Shown here piece after piece: positions 56,729 to 63,426 of a stretch of 63,426 nt of DNA. The DNA comes from JANNXY01 sp031409775 (GTDB lineage Bacteria > Patescibacteriota > Minisyncoccia > Phycocordibacterales > CAIZIN01). The notes below the pieces were generated by a model. That model was not told the origin of the DNA. It was given only the letters and a program-made list of their open reading frames with translations, and ran no database searches. The position numbers were made by a program, and so were the translations under genes. How positions within the stretch are numbered: position 1 is the first letter of the stretch; every line of letters starts with the position of its first letter. The stretch covers positions 1 to 63,426 of the forward strand of contig JANNXY010000034.1 of assembly GCA_031409775.1 (NCBI GenBank). Direction: 5' to 3'.

Positions 56729-59158
56729 CTAGTCAGAAAGCTCAAATGATTTTTCTATATCTTCACGTGTGTTCCCAGGACCATAGAGCCTTACTTTGAT
56801 TCGGTTCTTATCTTTTATATTTTTTATATCCGCAGGAACAAAGGAAAAGACAAAAGGGTTTTTATTGAATGATCCAACAAACGTGTTGTTTACGAACACT
56901 TCTGCTTTGTCTATTACTGCTCCTTGGGGGATAGATAGTACAACAGGAATCTGGGTGTCACGGGGGTATTTGTTGGTGGGATATGGCGAGAGGATGCTCA
57001 CATCATCTAGCAGGTTCTCTGTAGGTGTGCTGGGGGTATTTGTTGTGCTGTCAGTGGTGGTTCCTGTAGGCTGTGCGCTTCCGAACCAGTTCCTCACACC
57101 ACGCTCCCACAGTCTGTACTGTGGATCATTGGACGGATTCCTAGGGGCTGGTCCCAATGGATCTCTCCTGCTTACGAAATGCAATATACTGTGGGCACCA
57201 CCTGATAAGTCACCTCTGATGATCGGTTTGACGTCGGGATCCTGCGGTTCTGGCGAAGAGAACGCCACCTCTTCGTTTCTAGATAGGGCATAGTTCATAA
57301 ACTCTGCCCAGAACGGTGCTACGATGAGTCCAGAAGTCTTCTTCTCCATCGATGTATTGTCGTTGTTACCAGCCCATGCACCCACTGATATATACGGTGT
57401 GTAGCCTATTATCCAAGCGTCTCTATAGTCGTTTGTTGTACCTGTTTTTAGTGCTACAGAACGGCCTGGGAAGCTCACTACAGAGTTGGAACCGAACAGT
57501 GGTATTCGTGCATTCCTGTCTGCGAGTATGCTTGTGACATTGAGTGCAGACTCACGGGGTAGAACTTCTTCTTCTACAAATTCTGCCTTATAAATTTCTT
57601 TACCAGACTTGTTCTGGATAGACAGGATGGATCTGTGGGGGTGCTTCTTACCCTCTGCAGCGAACACTCCATAAGCCCCAACCATATCTAGTAGCTTGAC
57701 CTCCCCACCCCCGAGTACTAGTGATAGTCCGAATCTAGAAGTGTCAGTGAGTCCTGTTATACCCATCTTGGTTGCCAACTCTACAGCACTGTCTATACCG
57801 ACCAGGTATAGCAGTTTCACCGCCGGGATGTTGATCGACTGGGATAGTGCTGCACGAAGGCTCATAGGCCCACGGAACAGTTCGTCATAGTTGTGTGGGT
57901 GGTAGCAGGTGCTTTCGTCAGAAGTGTTGCAGTTCGTTGAGAACTCGGTAGGAACGTCATATAGGATCGTTTCTGGACGATAGCCTATGTTGAATGCAGC
58001 TGCGTATACTATGGGTTTAAATGATGATCCCGGCTGACGTAGAGCCGTGGCGATGTTGTAGTTGCCTTGAATTTCTTTGTCAAAGTAGTCTCTAGAGCCA
58101 ACCATGGTTAGTATGTCACCGTTTGTGGGGTCGATCGATACTAGGGCTAGGTTCTCTGCGTTGAACTTTGTCTTATTCTCATTGGCCCACTTCTCTGCTA
58201 GATCTTCTGCCTTTTGCTCGAGGTCATAGTCAAGTGTAGTGATAACTTTGAGCCCACCTTCAGCGATGGTTTCTTCACCGAACATTTCTGTTAGTTGTTC
58301 TCGCACAAACATTACAAAGTGGGGAGCCTTGATACTACTGTTCTCTGCTGGTGCAAATGTTACAATAGCTGTTTTTGCTGATTCGAACTCGGCATCATCT
58401 ATTAGACCGTTCTTGTTCATCTGAGTTAGGACTAGGTTCTTTCTCTTGTCCAACGCTTCACGATGGCTTCCATACGGAGAGTAGTAGGTTGGGGCCTGAG
58501 GCAGTGCTGCCAGATAAGCCGACTCGACCAGTGTCAGGTCTACTGCTTTCTTGCCAAAGAAAACCCTACTTGCCTCCTCTATACCATAGACGTTGCCACC
58601 GTACGGGGAGCTGTTTAGGTACAGAGTGAGAATGTCTTCTTTACTCAGTATCTTTTCCAGTTTGAGTGCCAGGATCCACTCTTTTATCTTTCTTGTGATC
58701 GTCTTTTCGCGGGTAAGCAGGGCGTTTTTTATTACTTGTTGGGTTATGGTAGAACCACCTTGGCCGTATTCACCGGACAAGGCGTTGGCAATCACAGCAC
58801 GGATGATGGATGTTATCTTTATACCACCATGGCTATAGAAGTCTTCGTCTTCGATAGCGATAGATGCTTGACGGACATAGGGAGACATTTCTTCTGCTGG
58901 TACGTTGGTACGGCGGAAGTTTTTATTTATATCGAACAATACAACCTTACCAGTTCTGTCATATATCTTGGTCGATTCTGCTACTGTGATGCTCTCTGTA
59001 GAGTCGAGTGGTGGTAGTTCTAATGTAGTGATCCACAATGCTATCCCACCAGAGAACAGTAGTATCCCACCTAGGATCAGAGGGAGGTTTCTCTGTACCC
59101 ATTTCCATGTGTGAATCCACAAATGGTGGAACTTTTTACGGAGTTTGGATTTGATCAT
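56729..59158 (-). CDS. mrcA: Class A penicillin-binding protein (PBP1A-like)
   Basis: 809 aa. It polymerises glycan strands and cross-links peptides. Cytoplasmic basic tail, membrane anchor (LPLILGGILLFSGGIALWITTL), GT51 transglycosylase: AIEDEDFYSHGGI (catalytic Glu), GGSTITQQVIKN, RKIKEWILALKLE, LYLNSSPYGGNVYGIEEASRVFFGK. Transpeptidase: RQPGSSFKPIVY (SxxK), SQSINIPA (SxN), LKTGTTNDYRDAW (KTG). C-terminal about 150 residues include a Thr-rich linker and an Ig-like tail (VFVNNTFVGSFNKNPFVFSFVP). All active-site residues are present. It explains how the cell builds peptidoglycan that the nearby hydrolases cut. Confidence 0.94.
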   Translation of the reverse strand: MIKSKLRKKFHHLWIHTWKWVQRNLPLILGGILLFSGGIALWITTLELPPLDSTESITVAESTKIYDRTGKVVLFDINKNFRRTNVPAEEMSPYVRQASIAIEDEDFYSHGGIKITSIIRAVIANALSGEYGQGGSTITQQVIKNALLTREKTITRKIKEWILALKLEKILSKEDILTLYLNSSPYGGNVYGIEEASRVFFGKKAVDLTLVESAYLAALPQAPTYYSPYGSHREALDKRKNLVLTQMNKNGLIDDAEFESAKTAIVTFAPAENSSIKAPHFVMFVREQLTEMFGEETIAEGGLKVITTLDYDLEQKAEDLAEKWANENKTKFNAENLALVSIDPTNGDILTMVGSRDYFDKEIQGNYNIATALRQPGSSFKPIVYAAAFNIGYRPETILYDVPTEFSTNCNTSDESTCYHPHNYDELFRGPMSLRAALSQSINIPAVKLLYLVGIDSAVELATKMGITGLTDTSRFGLSLVLGGGEVKLLDMVGAYGVFAAEGKKHPHRSILSIQNKSGKEIYKAEFVEEEVLPRESALNVTSILADRNARIPLFGSNSVVSFPGRSVALKTGTTNDYRDAWIIGYTPYISVGAWAGNNDNTSMEKKTSGLIVAPFWAEFMNYALSRNEEVAFSSPEPQDPDVKPIIRGDLSGGAHSILHFVSRRDPLGPAPRNPSNDPQYRLWERGVRNWFGSAQPTGTTTDSTTNTPSTPTENLLDDVSILSPYPTNKYPRDTQIPVVLSIPQGAVIDKAEVFVNNTFVGSFNKNPFVFSFVPADIKNIKDKNRIKVRLYGPGNTREDIEKSFELSD

Positions 59159-59198
59159 ATATTTTTACAATCTTATCATAGAATGGTAAAGTAGCGAT

Positions 59199-60407
59199 AT
59201 GCTAAATAGTAAAATTGTGGACACAGATGAAAGAAAAATAGAAGAGCTTGTGAACCGGGGGGTCGAGGATGTTTTCGTAAAAGAAACTTTACTTGGGAAA
59301 CTTCGCTCAGGTAAACAGCTCCGGGTCAAACTCGGATTCGACCCAACTGGCCCCAACATTCACATCGGCCGCGCTGTAGTGTTGCGCAAGCTAAAAGCTT
59401 TCCAAGAGTTAGGACACAAAATTGTTTTTCTTGTGGGAGACTATACGGCCCAGATCGGCGACCCGTCCGACAAGCTAGAGAAGCGTCCGATGCTTACAGC
59501 TGCAAAGATCAAAGAAAGCTTAAAGAATTACAAGAAACAAGTAGGTAAAATTATTGATTTAAAAAAGGCTGAATTCCACTTCAACAGCAAATGGCTAAGC
59601 AAACTAAGTTTCCAGGAAATCTGCAATTTGACTGAGATATTTTCAGTTCATCAGATGCTTTCCCGTAGGAATTTCGCAGAAAGGTTCGAAAAAAAGCAAG
59701 AAATCTCTATACGTGAATTCATGTACCCGCTCATGCAGGGTTATGACTCCGTTATGCTCAAGTCAGATATAGAAATCGGGGGGTTTGATCAGCTATTTAA
59801 CCTCAAAGCTGGCCGAATTATTCAGAAATTCTATGGCCAGGCCGAGCAGGATGTGCTTACTTGCCAAATGCTCGAGGGAACTGATGGTAGGAAAATGTCT
59901 ACAAGCTGGAATAATGTAATCAATATCGTAGACGAGCCGAACGATATGTACGGCAAGATCATGGCTCTGCGCGATGAATTGATTCCCAAATATTTTTTGC
60001 TCGCTACAGATGTACCAGAGTCATATGTAAAGGAGATTGAAGACAAGCTAAAAGGTGGTCAGAATCCCAAAGAGCTAAAGATGGAACTAGCTTACGAGAT
60101 AGTCAGACTCTATCACGGTAATGTTCTAGCAGACAAAGCTCAATCTAGATTCGTTTCAGTATTTAGCAAGAAGAACATCCCCGATGATGTGAGAGTGGTA
60201 GAAGTCGCTACTGGAGCGATACTCCGCGACCTGCTAGTGGACACAGGTTATGTGGCGTCGAGGGCAGAGTGGGGGAGGCTCGTCCAGGCAGGGGCAGTTC
60301 AGAACATGAACACTGGTGCCAAGATAGAAAACCACCTAGTAGATGCCGAAACCCACACAGTATACCGTGTGGGCAAGAAGCATTTTGTCAAAGTTGTGGT
60401 CAAATAG
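59199..60407 (+). CDS. tyrS: Tyrosyl-tRNA synthetase
   Basis: 402 aa. Class I signature HIGRAVVLRKL (about 53-56, HIGH-like) and KMSTSWNN (about 231-235, KMSKS-like), with QIGDPSD, YPLMQGYDSVMLKSDIEIGGFDQLFNL (tyrosine pocket Y..Q.D, D..Q), and a C-terminal S4 RNA-binding domain (ILRDLLVDTGYVASRAEWGRLVQAGAV). This is the TyrRS type with a linker before S4, as in many bacteria. It charges tRNA-Tyr. Confidence 0.95.
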   Translation: MLNSKIVDTDERKIEELVNRGVEDVFVKETLLGKLRSGKQLRVKLGFDPTGPNIHIGRAVVLRKLKAFQELGHKIVFLVGDYTAQIGDPSDKLEKRPMLTAAKIKESLKNYKKQVGKIIDLKKAEFHFNSKWLSKLSFQEICNLTEIFSVHQMLSRRNFAERFEKKQEISIREFMYPLMQGYDSVMLKSDIEIGGFDQLFNLKAGRIIQKFYGQAEQDVLTCQMLEGTDGRKMSTSWNNVINIVDEPNDMYGKIMALRDELIPKYFLLATDVPESYVKEIEDKLKGGQNPKELKMELAYEIVRLYHGNVLADKAQSRFVSVFSKKNIPDDVRVVEVATGAILRDLLVDTGYVASRAEWGRLVQAGAVQNMNTGAKIENHLVDAETHTVYRVGKKHFVKVVVK

Positions 60408-60417
60408 TAAACCTGAT

Positions 60418-60603
60418 CTAGAAATCATCCTCGTCATCCATTGGCTCTATATCTAGACCCTCCTCATCTTCTTCTTCGGTGCCACCGAGTAGAGGGTCAG
60501 CTTCTAGAAGCGGGTCTACGATAGTGTCATCAACCACAACATCCTCGTCTATTTCTATAATCTTGTTATCACCAACATCTTTTATTTCATCTTCGTCTGA
60601 CAT
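60418..60603 (-). CDS. Small, extremely acidic protein
   Basis: 61 aa, more than one third Asp/Glu (MSDEDEIKDVGDNKIIEIDE ... EEEDEEGLDIEPMDDEDDF), no aromatic core. Unfolded in all likelihood. It lies just downstream of ruvC on the same strand (88-nt gap). Similar short acidic ORFs are common in CPR genomes; a regulatory or charge-buffering role is only a guess. Composition bias could also make a false ORF, but the opposite strand is Ser/Ile-rich and less convincing. Confidence 0.55.
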   Translation of the reverse strand: MSDEDEIKDVGDNKIIEIDEDVVVDDTIVDPLLEADPLLGGTEEEDEEGLDIEPMDDEDDF

Positions 60604-60690
60604 TTGTGCAATTAAATTAGTTATAAATCTCCCAACCTATAAAAAGGTTGCACTATTTGTAACACAGCCAAATATTTTTGCAACTGTAGT

Positions 60691-61170
60691 TTATCCCCTG
60701 TTATTGTATGCGAAATACGTGAGTCCACAGGCAATAGCATCGTATTCGTCATCATGCTTGATTGGTCTATCAATTTTCACCAACAATGGGATCATTTTGA
60801 CCACTTGGCTCTTGTCACTTCTACCATTTCCGGTCACAGATACCTTGATCTGGAGTGGAGTAAACTCATAAACACCTAGACCTCTAGAAGCACACATTCC
60901 TATTATCACCCCACGAGCTTCGGAGACCTTGGTAGCTGTCTTTTGATTGGTATTAAAGAAAAGTTTTTCGATAGAAAGTGCTTCAGGTTTGAATTCCGCA
61001 ATGATTTTATCTATATGATCATGTATCTGACCGAGTCTCACATGATGTAGATCCTTGGCGAGGGTTTTGAAACATTCAGAATGAATCACAATCTCTTTGC
61101 CCCCCGCCACCTTTTCAATTATTGCAATCCCAAGCCTCTCGTAACCCGGGTCGATGGAGATGATTTTCAT
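60691..61170 (-). CDS. ruvC: Holliday junction endonuclease RuvC
   Basis: 159 aa, normal length. It resolves four-way DNA junctions with RuvAB. Acidic site: ISIDPGYERLGIAI (Asp7), LSIEKLFFNTNQKTATKVSEARGVI (Glu), SDKSQVVKMI, and DDEYDAIACGLTY (Asp pair). It starts 1 nt after the stop of yebC, so they are co-transcribed, a frequent arrangement (yebC-ruvC). Confidence 0.94.
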   Translation of the reverse strand: MKIISIDPGYERLGIAIIEKVAGGKEIVIHSECFKTLAKDLHHVRLGQIHDHIDKIIAEFKPEALSIEKLFFNTNQKTATKVSEARGVIIGMCASRGLGVYEFTPLQIKVSVTGNGRSDKSQVVKMIPLLVKIDRPIKHDDEYDAIACGLTYFAYNNRG

Positions 61171-61171
61171 A

Positions 61172-61702
61172 TTATTCTACATTCGTAAATACTTTCTGAA
61201 CCTCGTCATTTTCTTCGAGTTCGTCGGTTAGTTTGTCGAGGAGGGCCAGGTCTTCATCTGACAATTCTGCCATCGTCTGGGGAACCCATTCCTGACCCAC
61301 CTTCGCAAATGCCCACAATGCAGAGCCTTGGGAGGCGAGCTCGAATCCGTTTTTAGATAAAATATGCTTGATCTCCTGTGCGGCTTTGTTGCGGTTACTT
61401 GTGAGTGTATCGATCACGATCGCACAACCTCCTGGTCCATAGGTTTCATAAGTCACTGCTTCCATGGATTCACCACCAGATTCGGTGCCTTTCTTTATCG
61501 CTCGATCTATGACATCTTTGGGTACGTTATCTTTTTTCGCAGCTTCTATGGCTGTGACGAGGGAAGCTGACAATAGGTTTCCATTAGCTTTTTTGGATTC
61601 CATAGTGATAAACCGGGCATGTTTAGAATAAACCTTGCTTTTCTGGGCATCAGTCTTGCCTTTCTGCCTCTTTATTTGTGACCATTTGTTGTGTCCAGAC
61701 AT
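61172..61702 (-). CDS. yebC: YebC/PmpR-family protein with shortened core
   Basis: 176 aa against about 240-250 in most bacteria. The N-terminal domain is canonical: MSGHNKWSQIKRQKGKTDAQ, FITMESKKANGN, NVPKDVIDRAIKKGT, YETYGPGGCAIVIDTLTSNRNKAAQEIKHILSKNG. After ALWAF the protein jumps to the C-terminal end (WVPQTMAELSDEDLALLDKLTDELEENDEVQKVFTNVE), skipping the ferredoxin-like segment of about 65 residues ('FEV.t.p..f..v...L'). YebC proteins are now linked to translation of difficult motifs as well as transcription; whether the short form keeps this is open. TATAAA lies 8 nt before the ATG. Confidence 0.92.
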   Translation of the reverse strand: MSGHNKWSQIKRQKGKTDAQKSKVYSKHARFITMESKKANGNLLSASLVTAIEAAKKDNVPKDVIDRAIKKGTESGGESMEAVTYETYGPGGCAIVIDTLTSNRNKAAQEIKHILSKNGFELASQGSALWAFAKVGQEWVPQTMAELSDEDLALLDKLTDELEENDEVQKVFTNVE

Positions 61703-61738
61703 GGAACCAGTTTATAGCGAAAGGTTGTAAGTTTCAAG

Positions 61739-61766
61739 TTGACAAAAGTATATACATGTATATACT
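61739..61766 (+). promoter_or_regulatory. Promoter of mazEF
   Basis: TTGACA (61739-61744), 16-bp spacer, TATACT (61761-61766), then 6 nt to the ATG at 61773. The spacer and -10 contain the near-palindrome GTATATACATGTATATAC, a likely MazE operator. The clearest complete promoter in the window. Confidence 0.75.
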
Positions 61767-61772
61767 TATTAT

Positions 61773-62018
61773 ATGACAACCAAACTTCAAAAGTGGGGCA
61801 ATAGTTCAGGTATAAGGATTCCCAAGCAGATGCTTACCAACCTCAACTTCAAAGAGGGTACAGTTTTAAGCCTTACTGAAACCCCCGAAGGAATTCTAAT
61901 AAAAAGCGCTAAACCCAGATATTATTTCGACATCAAAGATCTGGTCAAAGGCATGAATAAGAAAAATAGACACGAGCTTATAGATTGGGGTAAGCCAGTT
62001 GGCGAAGAAGTATGGTAA
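61773..62018 (+). CDS. mazE: MazE-type antitoxin
   Basis: 81 aa. TTKLQKWGNSSGIRIPKQMLTNLNFKEGTVLSLTETPEGILIKS is the AbrB/MazE swapped-hairpin DNA-binding fold ('i.kWGnS.gvRIPk.....l..G..v'). The tail (DLVKGMNKKNRHELIDWGKPVGEEVW, 'l...i...n.h.e.d.g...G.E.W') matches MazE C-termini that block the toxin. It overlaps mazF by 7 nt. Confidence 0.93.
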   Translation: MTTKLQKWGNSSGIRIPKQMLTNLNFKEGTVLSLTETPEGILIKSAKPRYYFDIKDLVKGMNKKNRHELIDWGKPVGEEVW

Positions 62019-62350
62019 AAGCCTTGCAAAGAGGGGATATTGTTTTGGTTAATTGCGACCTATTTATTGGTCGTGAGCAGAAAGGAATTCGTCCTGCTGT
62101 GGTTATGTCGAGCGAACTCTATAATTCTAGTTCAGATATTGTTATCCTTTGTCCGATTACGAGTACTTTTCGCAAGGATTCTTTCGTTGTTCCAATAATT
62201 TCTAGAAGTGGCAAAACAACTGGGTATGTTTTAGTAGATCAGGTAAAAGCGTTTGATAAGAATCAAAGAAAAGTAAAAAAGTTAGACAGTATTACGGACG
62301 AGTGTTTGGAAATAATAAAAGCTAAACTAGCAGCGTTGCTGATCCAGTAA
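62012..62350 (+). CDS. mazF: MazF mRNA interferase toxin
   Basis: 112 aa, classical MazF: LQRGDIVLVNCDLFIGREQKGIRPAVVMSSELYNSSSDIVILCPITS ('GDi....f.....e..g.RPaVVls...fN......v..pits'), GYVLVDQVKAFDKNQRKVK ('g.vl.dq.ks.d...R'). It cleaves single-stranded RNA at short motifs. Co-transcribed with mazE. Followed by a strong hairpin at 62358-62388. Confidence 0.93.
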   Translation: MVKALQRGDIVLVNCDLFIGREQKGIRPAVVMSSELYNSSSDIVILCPITSTFRKDSFVVPIISRSGKTTGYVLVDQVKAFDKNQRKVKKLDSITDECLEIIKAKLAALLIQ

Positions 62351-62357
62351 ATAAAAT

Positions 62358-62388
62358 CAGGCGCAGCTTCCGGGGGAAGCTGCGCCTG
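62358..62388. terminator. 14-bp perfect hairpin between mazF and the membrane-protein gene
   Basis: 62358-62371 pairs perfectly with 62375-62388 around a GGG loop, like the hairpin at 9235. It lies between convergent genes. No long T-tract on either side, so it may act bidirectionally and weakly, or through another mechanism. Confidence 0.6.
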
Positions 62389-62399
62389 TTGATGGGGTA

Positions 62400-63098
62400 C
62401 TATTTAGTGAAGTATCTACTCCAATCCACAGAATTGTAGCCCAGAGCTACACCCAACTTGTCGGTTTTGTAGAACAAGTCGCGATTCTTTCTCTTGACAG
62501 TCTTGTGGCCATCTCGTTCTGCAGTTTTCACCTCGGCTGCAAACTTCACGAGCAGTCCTTGCAGGTGACTGGACAGTGATTCCTCAAGATTTTGTCCAAG
62601 GTAGTTGAATCCCATGAGCTCATTTTCGTATCGTTCATATCCAAATCGGATGCTGTCAGACAGCTCCTGAACCAAACCGATTTTCAATGCGACACTTCTC
62701 CACATCCTCCATTCCGACGCGACCATCATTGCCGCGTCACCTGGATGATAATTTCCAATAGACAGTCCGTGGATTTGGATGAAGGTTAAACCCCCGAGGA
62801 TGATGAGGGTATAAACCGTGGCGATTGATCCCAAAGAGAGAGCTGAGACGATTTTTAGTGCGATCAGAGTAATAATCACTGATCCTATAGCCCAGAATAT
62901 TCGCTTGTACCAAGTGGTTGACTCTTTTAGGCACTCTTCGGCAGATTTATTGAATCCGCCGAATTGTCTGCAGGAATCGTTGGTATCGATGAGGTGTTTA
63001 GTGAAGTGGGCTCCGATAACCACATGTGCCAAATGGTTGCTTCTGGTGGAAGTTATTTTTGGTTCGGTGGTTTTAGGGGTAGGTGTTGCTTTTTTCAT
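62400..63098 (-). CDS. Membrane protein, hypothetical
   Basis: 232 aa from the ATG at 63098 (MKKATPTPKTTEPKIT); the frame reaches 63125. A basic/Thr-rich N-terminus, a region with Cys (DSCRQFGGFNKSAEECLKE), two adjacent hydrophobic helices (IFWAIGSVIITLIALKIVSAL; TVYTLIILGGLTFIQIHGLSI), then a helical, charged C-terminal half (EWRMWRSVALKIGLVQELSDSIRFGYERYENELMGFNYLG). No family recognised. The RNA-like three-way element at 63150-63211 lies about 50 nt upstream and could be in its leader. Confidence 0.65.
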   Translation of the reverse strand: MKKATPTPKTTEPKITSTRSNHLAHVVIGAHFTKHLIDTNDSCRQFGGFNKSAEECLKESTTWYKRIFWAIGSVIITLIALKIVSALSLGSIATVYTLIILGGLTFIQIHGLSIGNYHPGDAAMMVASEWRMWRSVALKIGLVQELSDSIRFGYERYENELMGFNYLGQNLEESLSSHLQGLLVKFAAEVKTAERDGHKTVKRKNRDLFYKTDKLGVALGYNSVDWSRYFTK

Positions 63099-63149
63099 TT
63101 GTCGATGTACTTTTAAGCCGGTCAAATATTAGATAGGATGCAATGTCCA

Positions 63150-63211
63150 GGATTATCTTGGCTGCCCGCAAAGGCAGGGTATCCGCAAAGATACCGATAA
63201 TCCTTGGTATC
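63150..63211. promoter_or_regulatory. Three-way-junction element with two identical loops
   Basis: The outer stem GGATTATC/GATAATCC (63150-63157, 63196-63203) encloses two hairpins, CTGCC/GGCAG (63162-63177) and GGTATC/GATACC (63178-63195), both with the loop CGCAAA. A further GGTATC (63206-63211) can compete for GATACC. The layout suggests a structured RNA; strand unknown. Confidence 0.5.
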
Positions 63212-63352
63212 TAATAGGAAAACGTTGGCCTGATTTCCATCTGATATTGTACACCTAAAATAGTTACTTGTCAATCTCCAAATGTGTAACTATCCACACC
63301 TCCCACCACTCTCTCCCTAGTCAGTCAACCTTGACCATGGTAAAATGTAAAG

Positions 63353-63426
63353 GTGAAATTGACCCCAGAAGAAATCAAGATGCGCCTTCTAGAACTCTGC
63401 AATCTCCGAGTTCTTCACAAGAGAGC
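63353..63426 (+). CDS. Possible 5' end of a gene leaving the window
   Basis: A GTG start preceded by AAAGG opens a frame that stays open to the window end (24 codons: MKLTPEEIKMRLLELCNLRV...). The helical, Leu-rich start looks protein-like, but too little is present to name it. Confidence 0.35.
   Translation, partial: MKLTPEEIKMRLLELCNLRVLHKR

Noticed and set aside
1..63426. CRISPR array or complete insertion sequence
   Set aside because: No regularly spaced direct repeats and no transposase frame or matching terminal inverted repeats were seen.
1..63426. Recoded TGA (code 25) as in Gracilibacteria/Absconditabacteria
   Set aside because: TGA terminates several well-bounded genes (for example 47160-48179), and conserved proteins contain no in-frame TGA.

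Overview
The window looks like part of a small, compact chromosome from a Patescibacteria/CPR bacterium, probably of the Parcubacteria type. The reasons are: the yidC-rnpA-rpmH / dnaA-dnaN origin arrangement; a YebC protein lacking its middle domain; a CPR-style type IV secretion-like locus (VirB6-like, PrgI, TraC-like, VirB4, VirB2-like); many small toxin-antitoxin pairs; small acidic and TrmB-like proteins; and almost no biosynthetic genes. TGA ends several genes (for example at 48179), so the code appears standard. This placement is inference; no rRNA lies in the window.

Layout. 1-3.6 kb: two unknown genes, a PemK/Phd pair, a YafQ/DinJ pair and yraN, followed by a parS-like site and two tRNAs (Gly-GCC, Arg-UCG). 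4-14 kb: cca, a truncated TrmB-like regulator head to head with a MazG-like gene, tag, a Fic protein, exonuclease III, a Xer recombinase, an RHH/RelE pair, rpsO, an XRE-Panacea/RelE-like pair, a NYN nuclease and a GNAT enzyme. 14-23 kb: a branched-chain amino-acid type ABC transporter broken into pieces (livH-livM, livG, livK, livF) with unrelated genes, two TrmB-like regulators and at least two gene remnants between them. 23-34 kb: membrane/envelope proteins, a DksA-like protein, ComM/YifB, a LysM-M23 peptidase, an AbrB/PIN pair and a UvrD-type helicase. 34-50 kb: rsmA, then the secretion/pilus-like locus, interrupted by small PemK-like and NYN genes. 50-54.7 kb: the replication origin. 55-63 kb: envelope peptidase, class A PBP, tyrS, ruvC, yebC, mazEF and a membrane protein.

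The strongest window-wide pattern is promoter architecture. On both strands a good -10 hexamer sits almost exactly 6 nt before the start codon of many genes, including dnaA when its second ATG is used. That places the transcription start on the start codon, so most first-in-unit genes here are probably leaderless. I used this spacing to choose starts.

The second striking pattern is cassette-like. A 60-bp promoter-plus-start-codon segment is present in three copies (one truncated) around two NYN nuclease genes inserted in front of the VirB6-like gene. PemK-like genes in three states of decay (complete, N-terminal half, internally deleted) share a paired-hairpin 3' flank. Small toxin-like genes seem to have entered this otherwise streamlined genome as promoter-gene-hairpin units.

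All family assignments come from reading motifs by eye; no database search was run.
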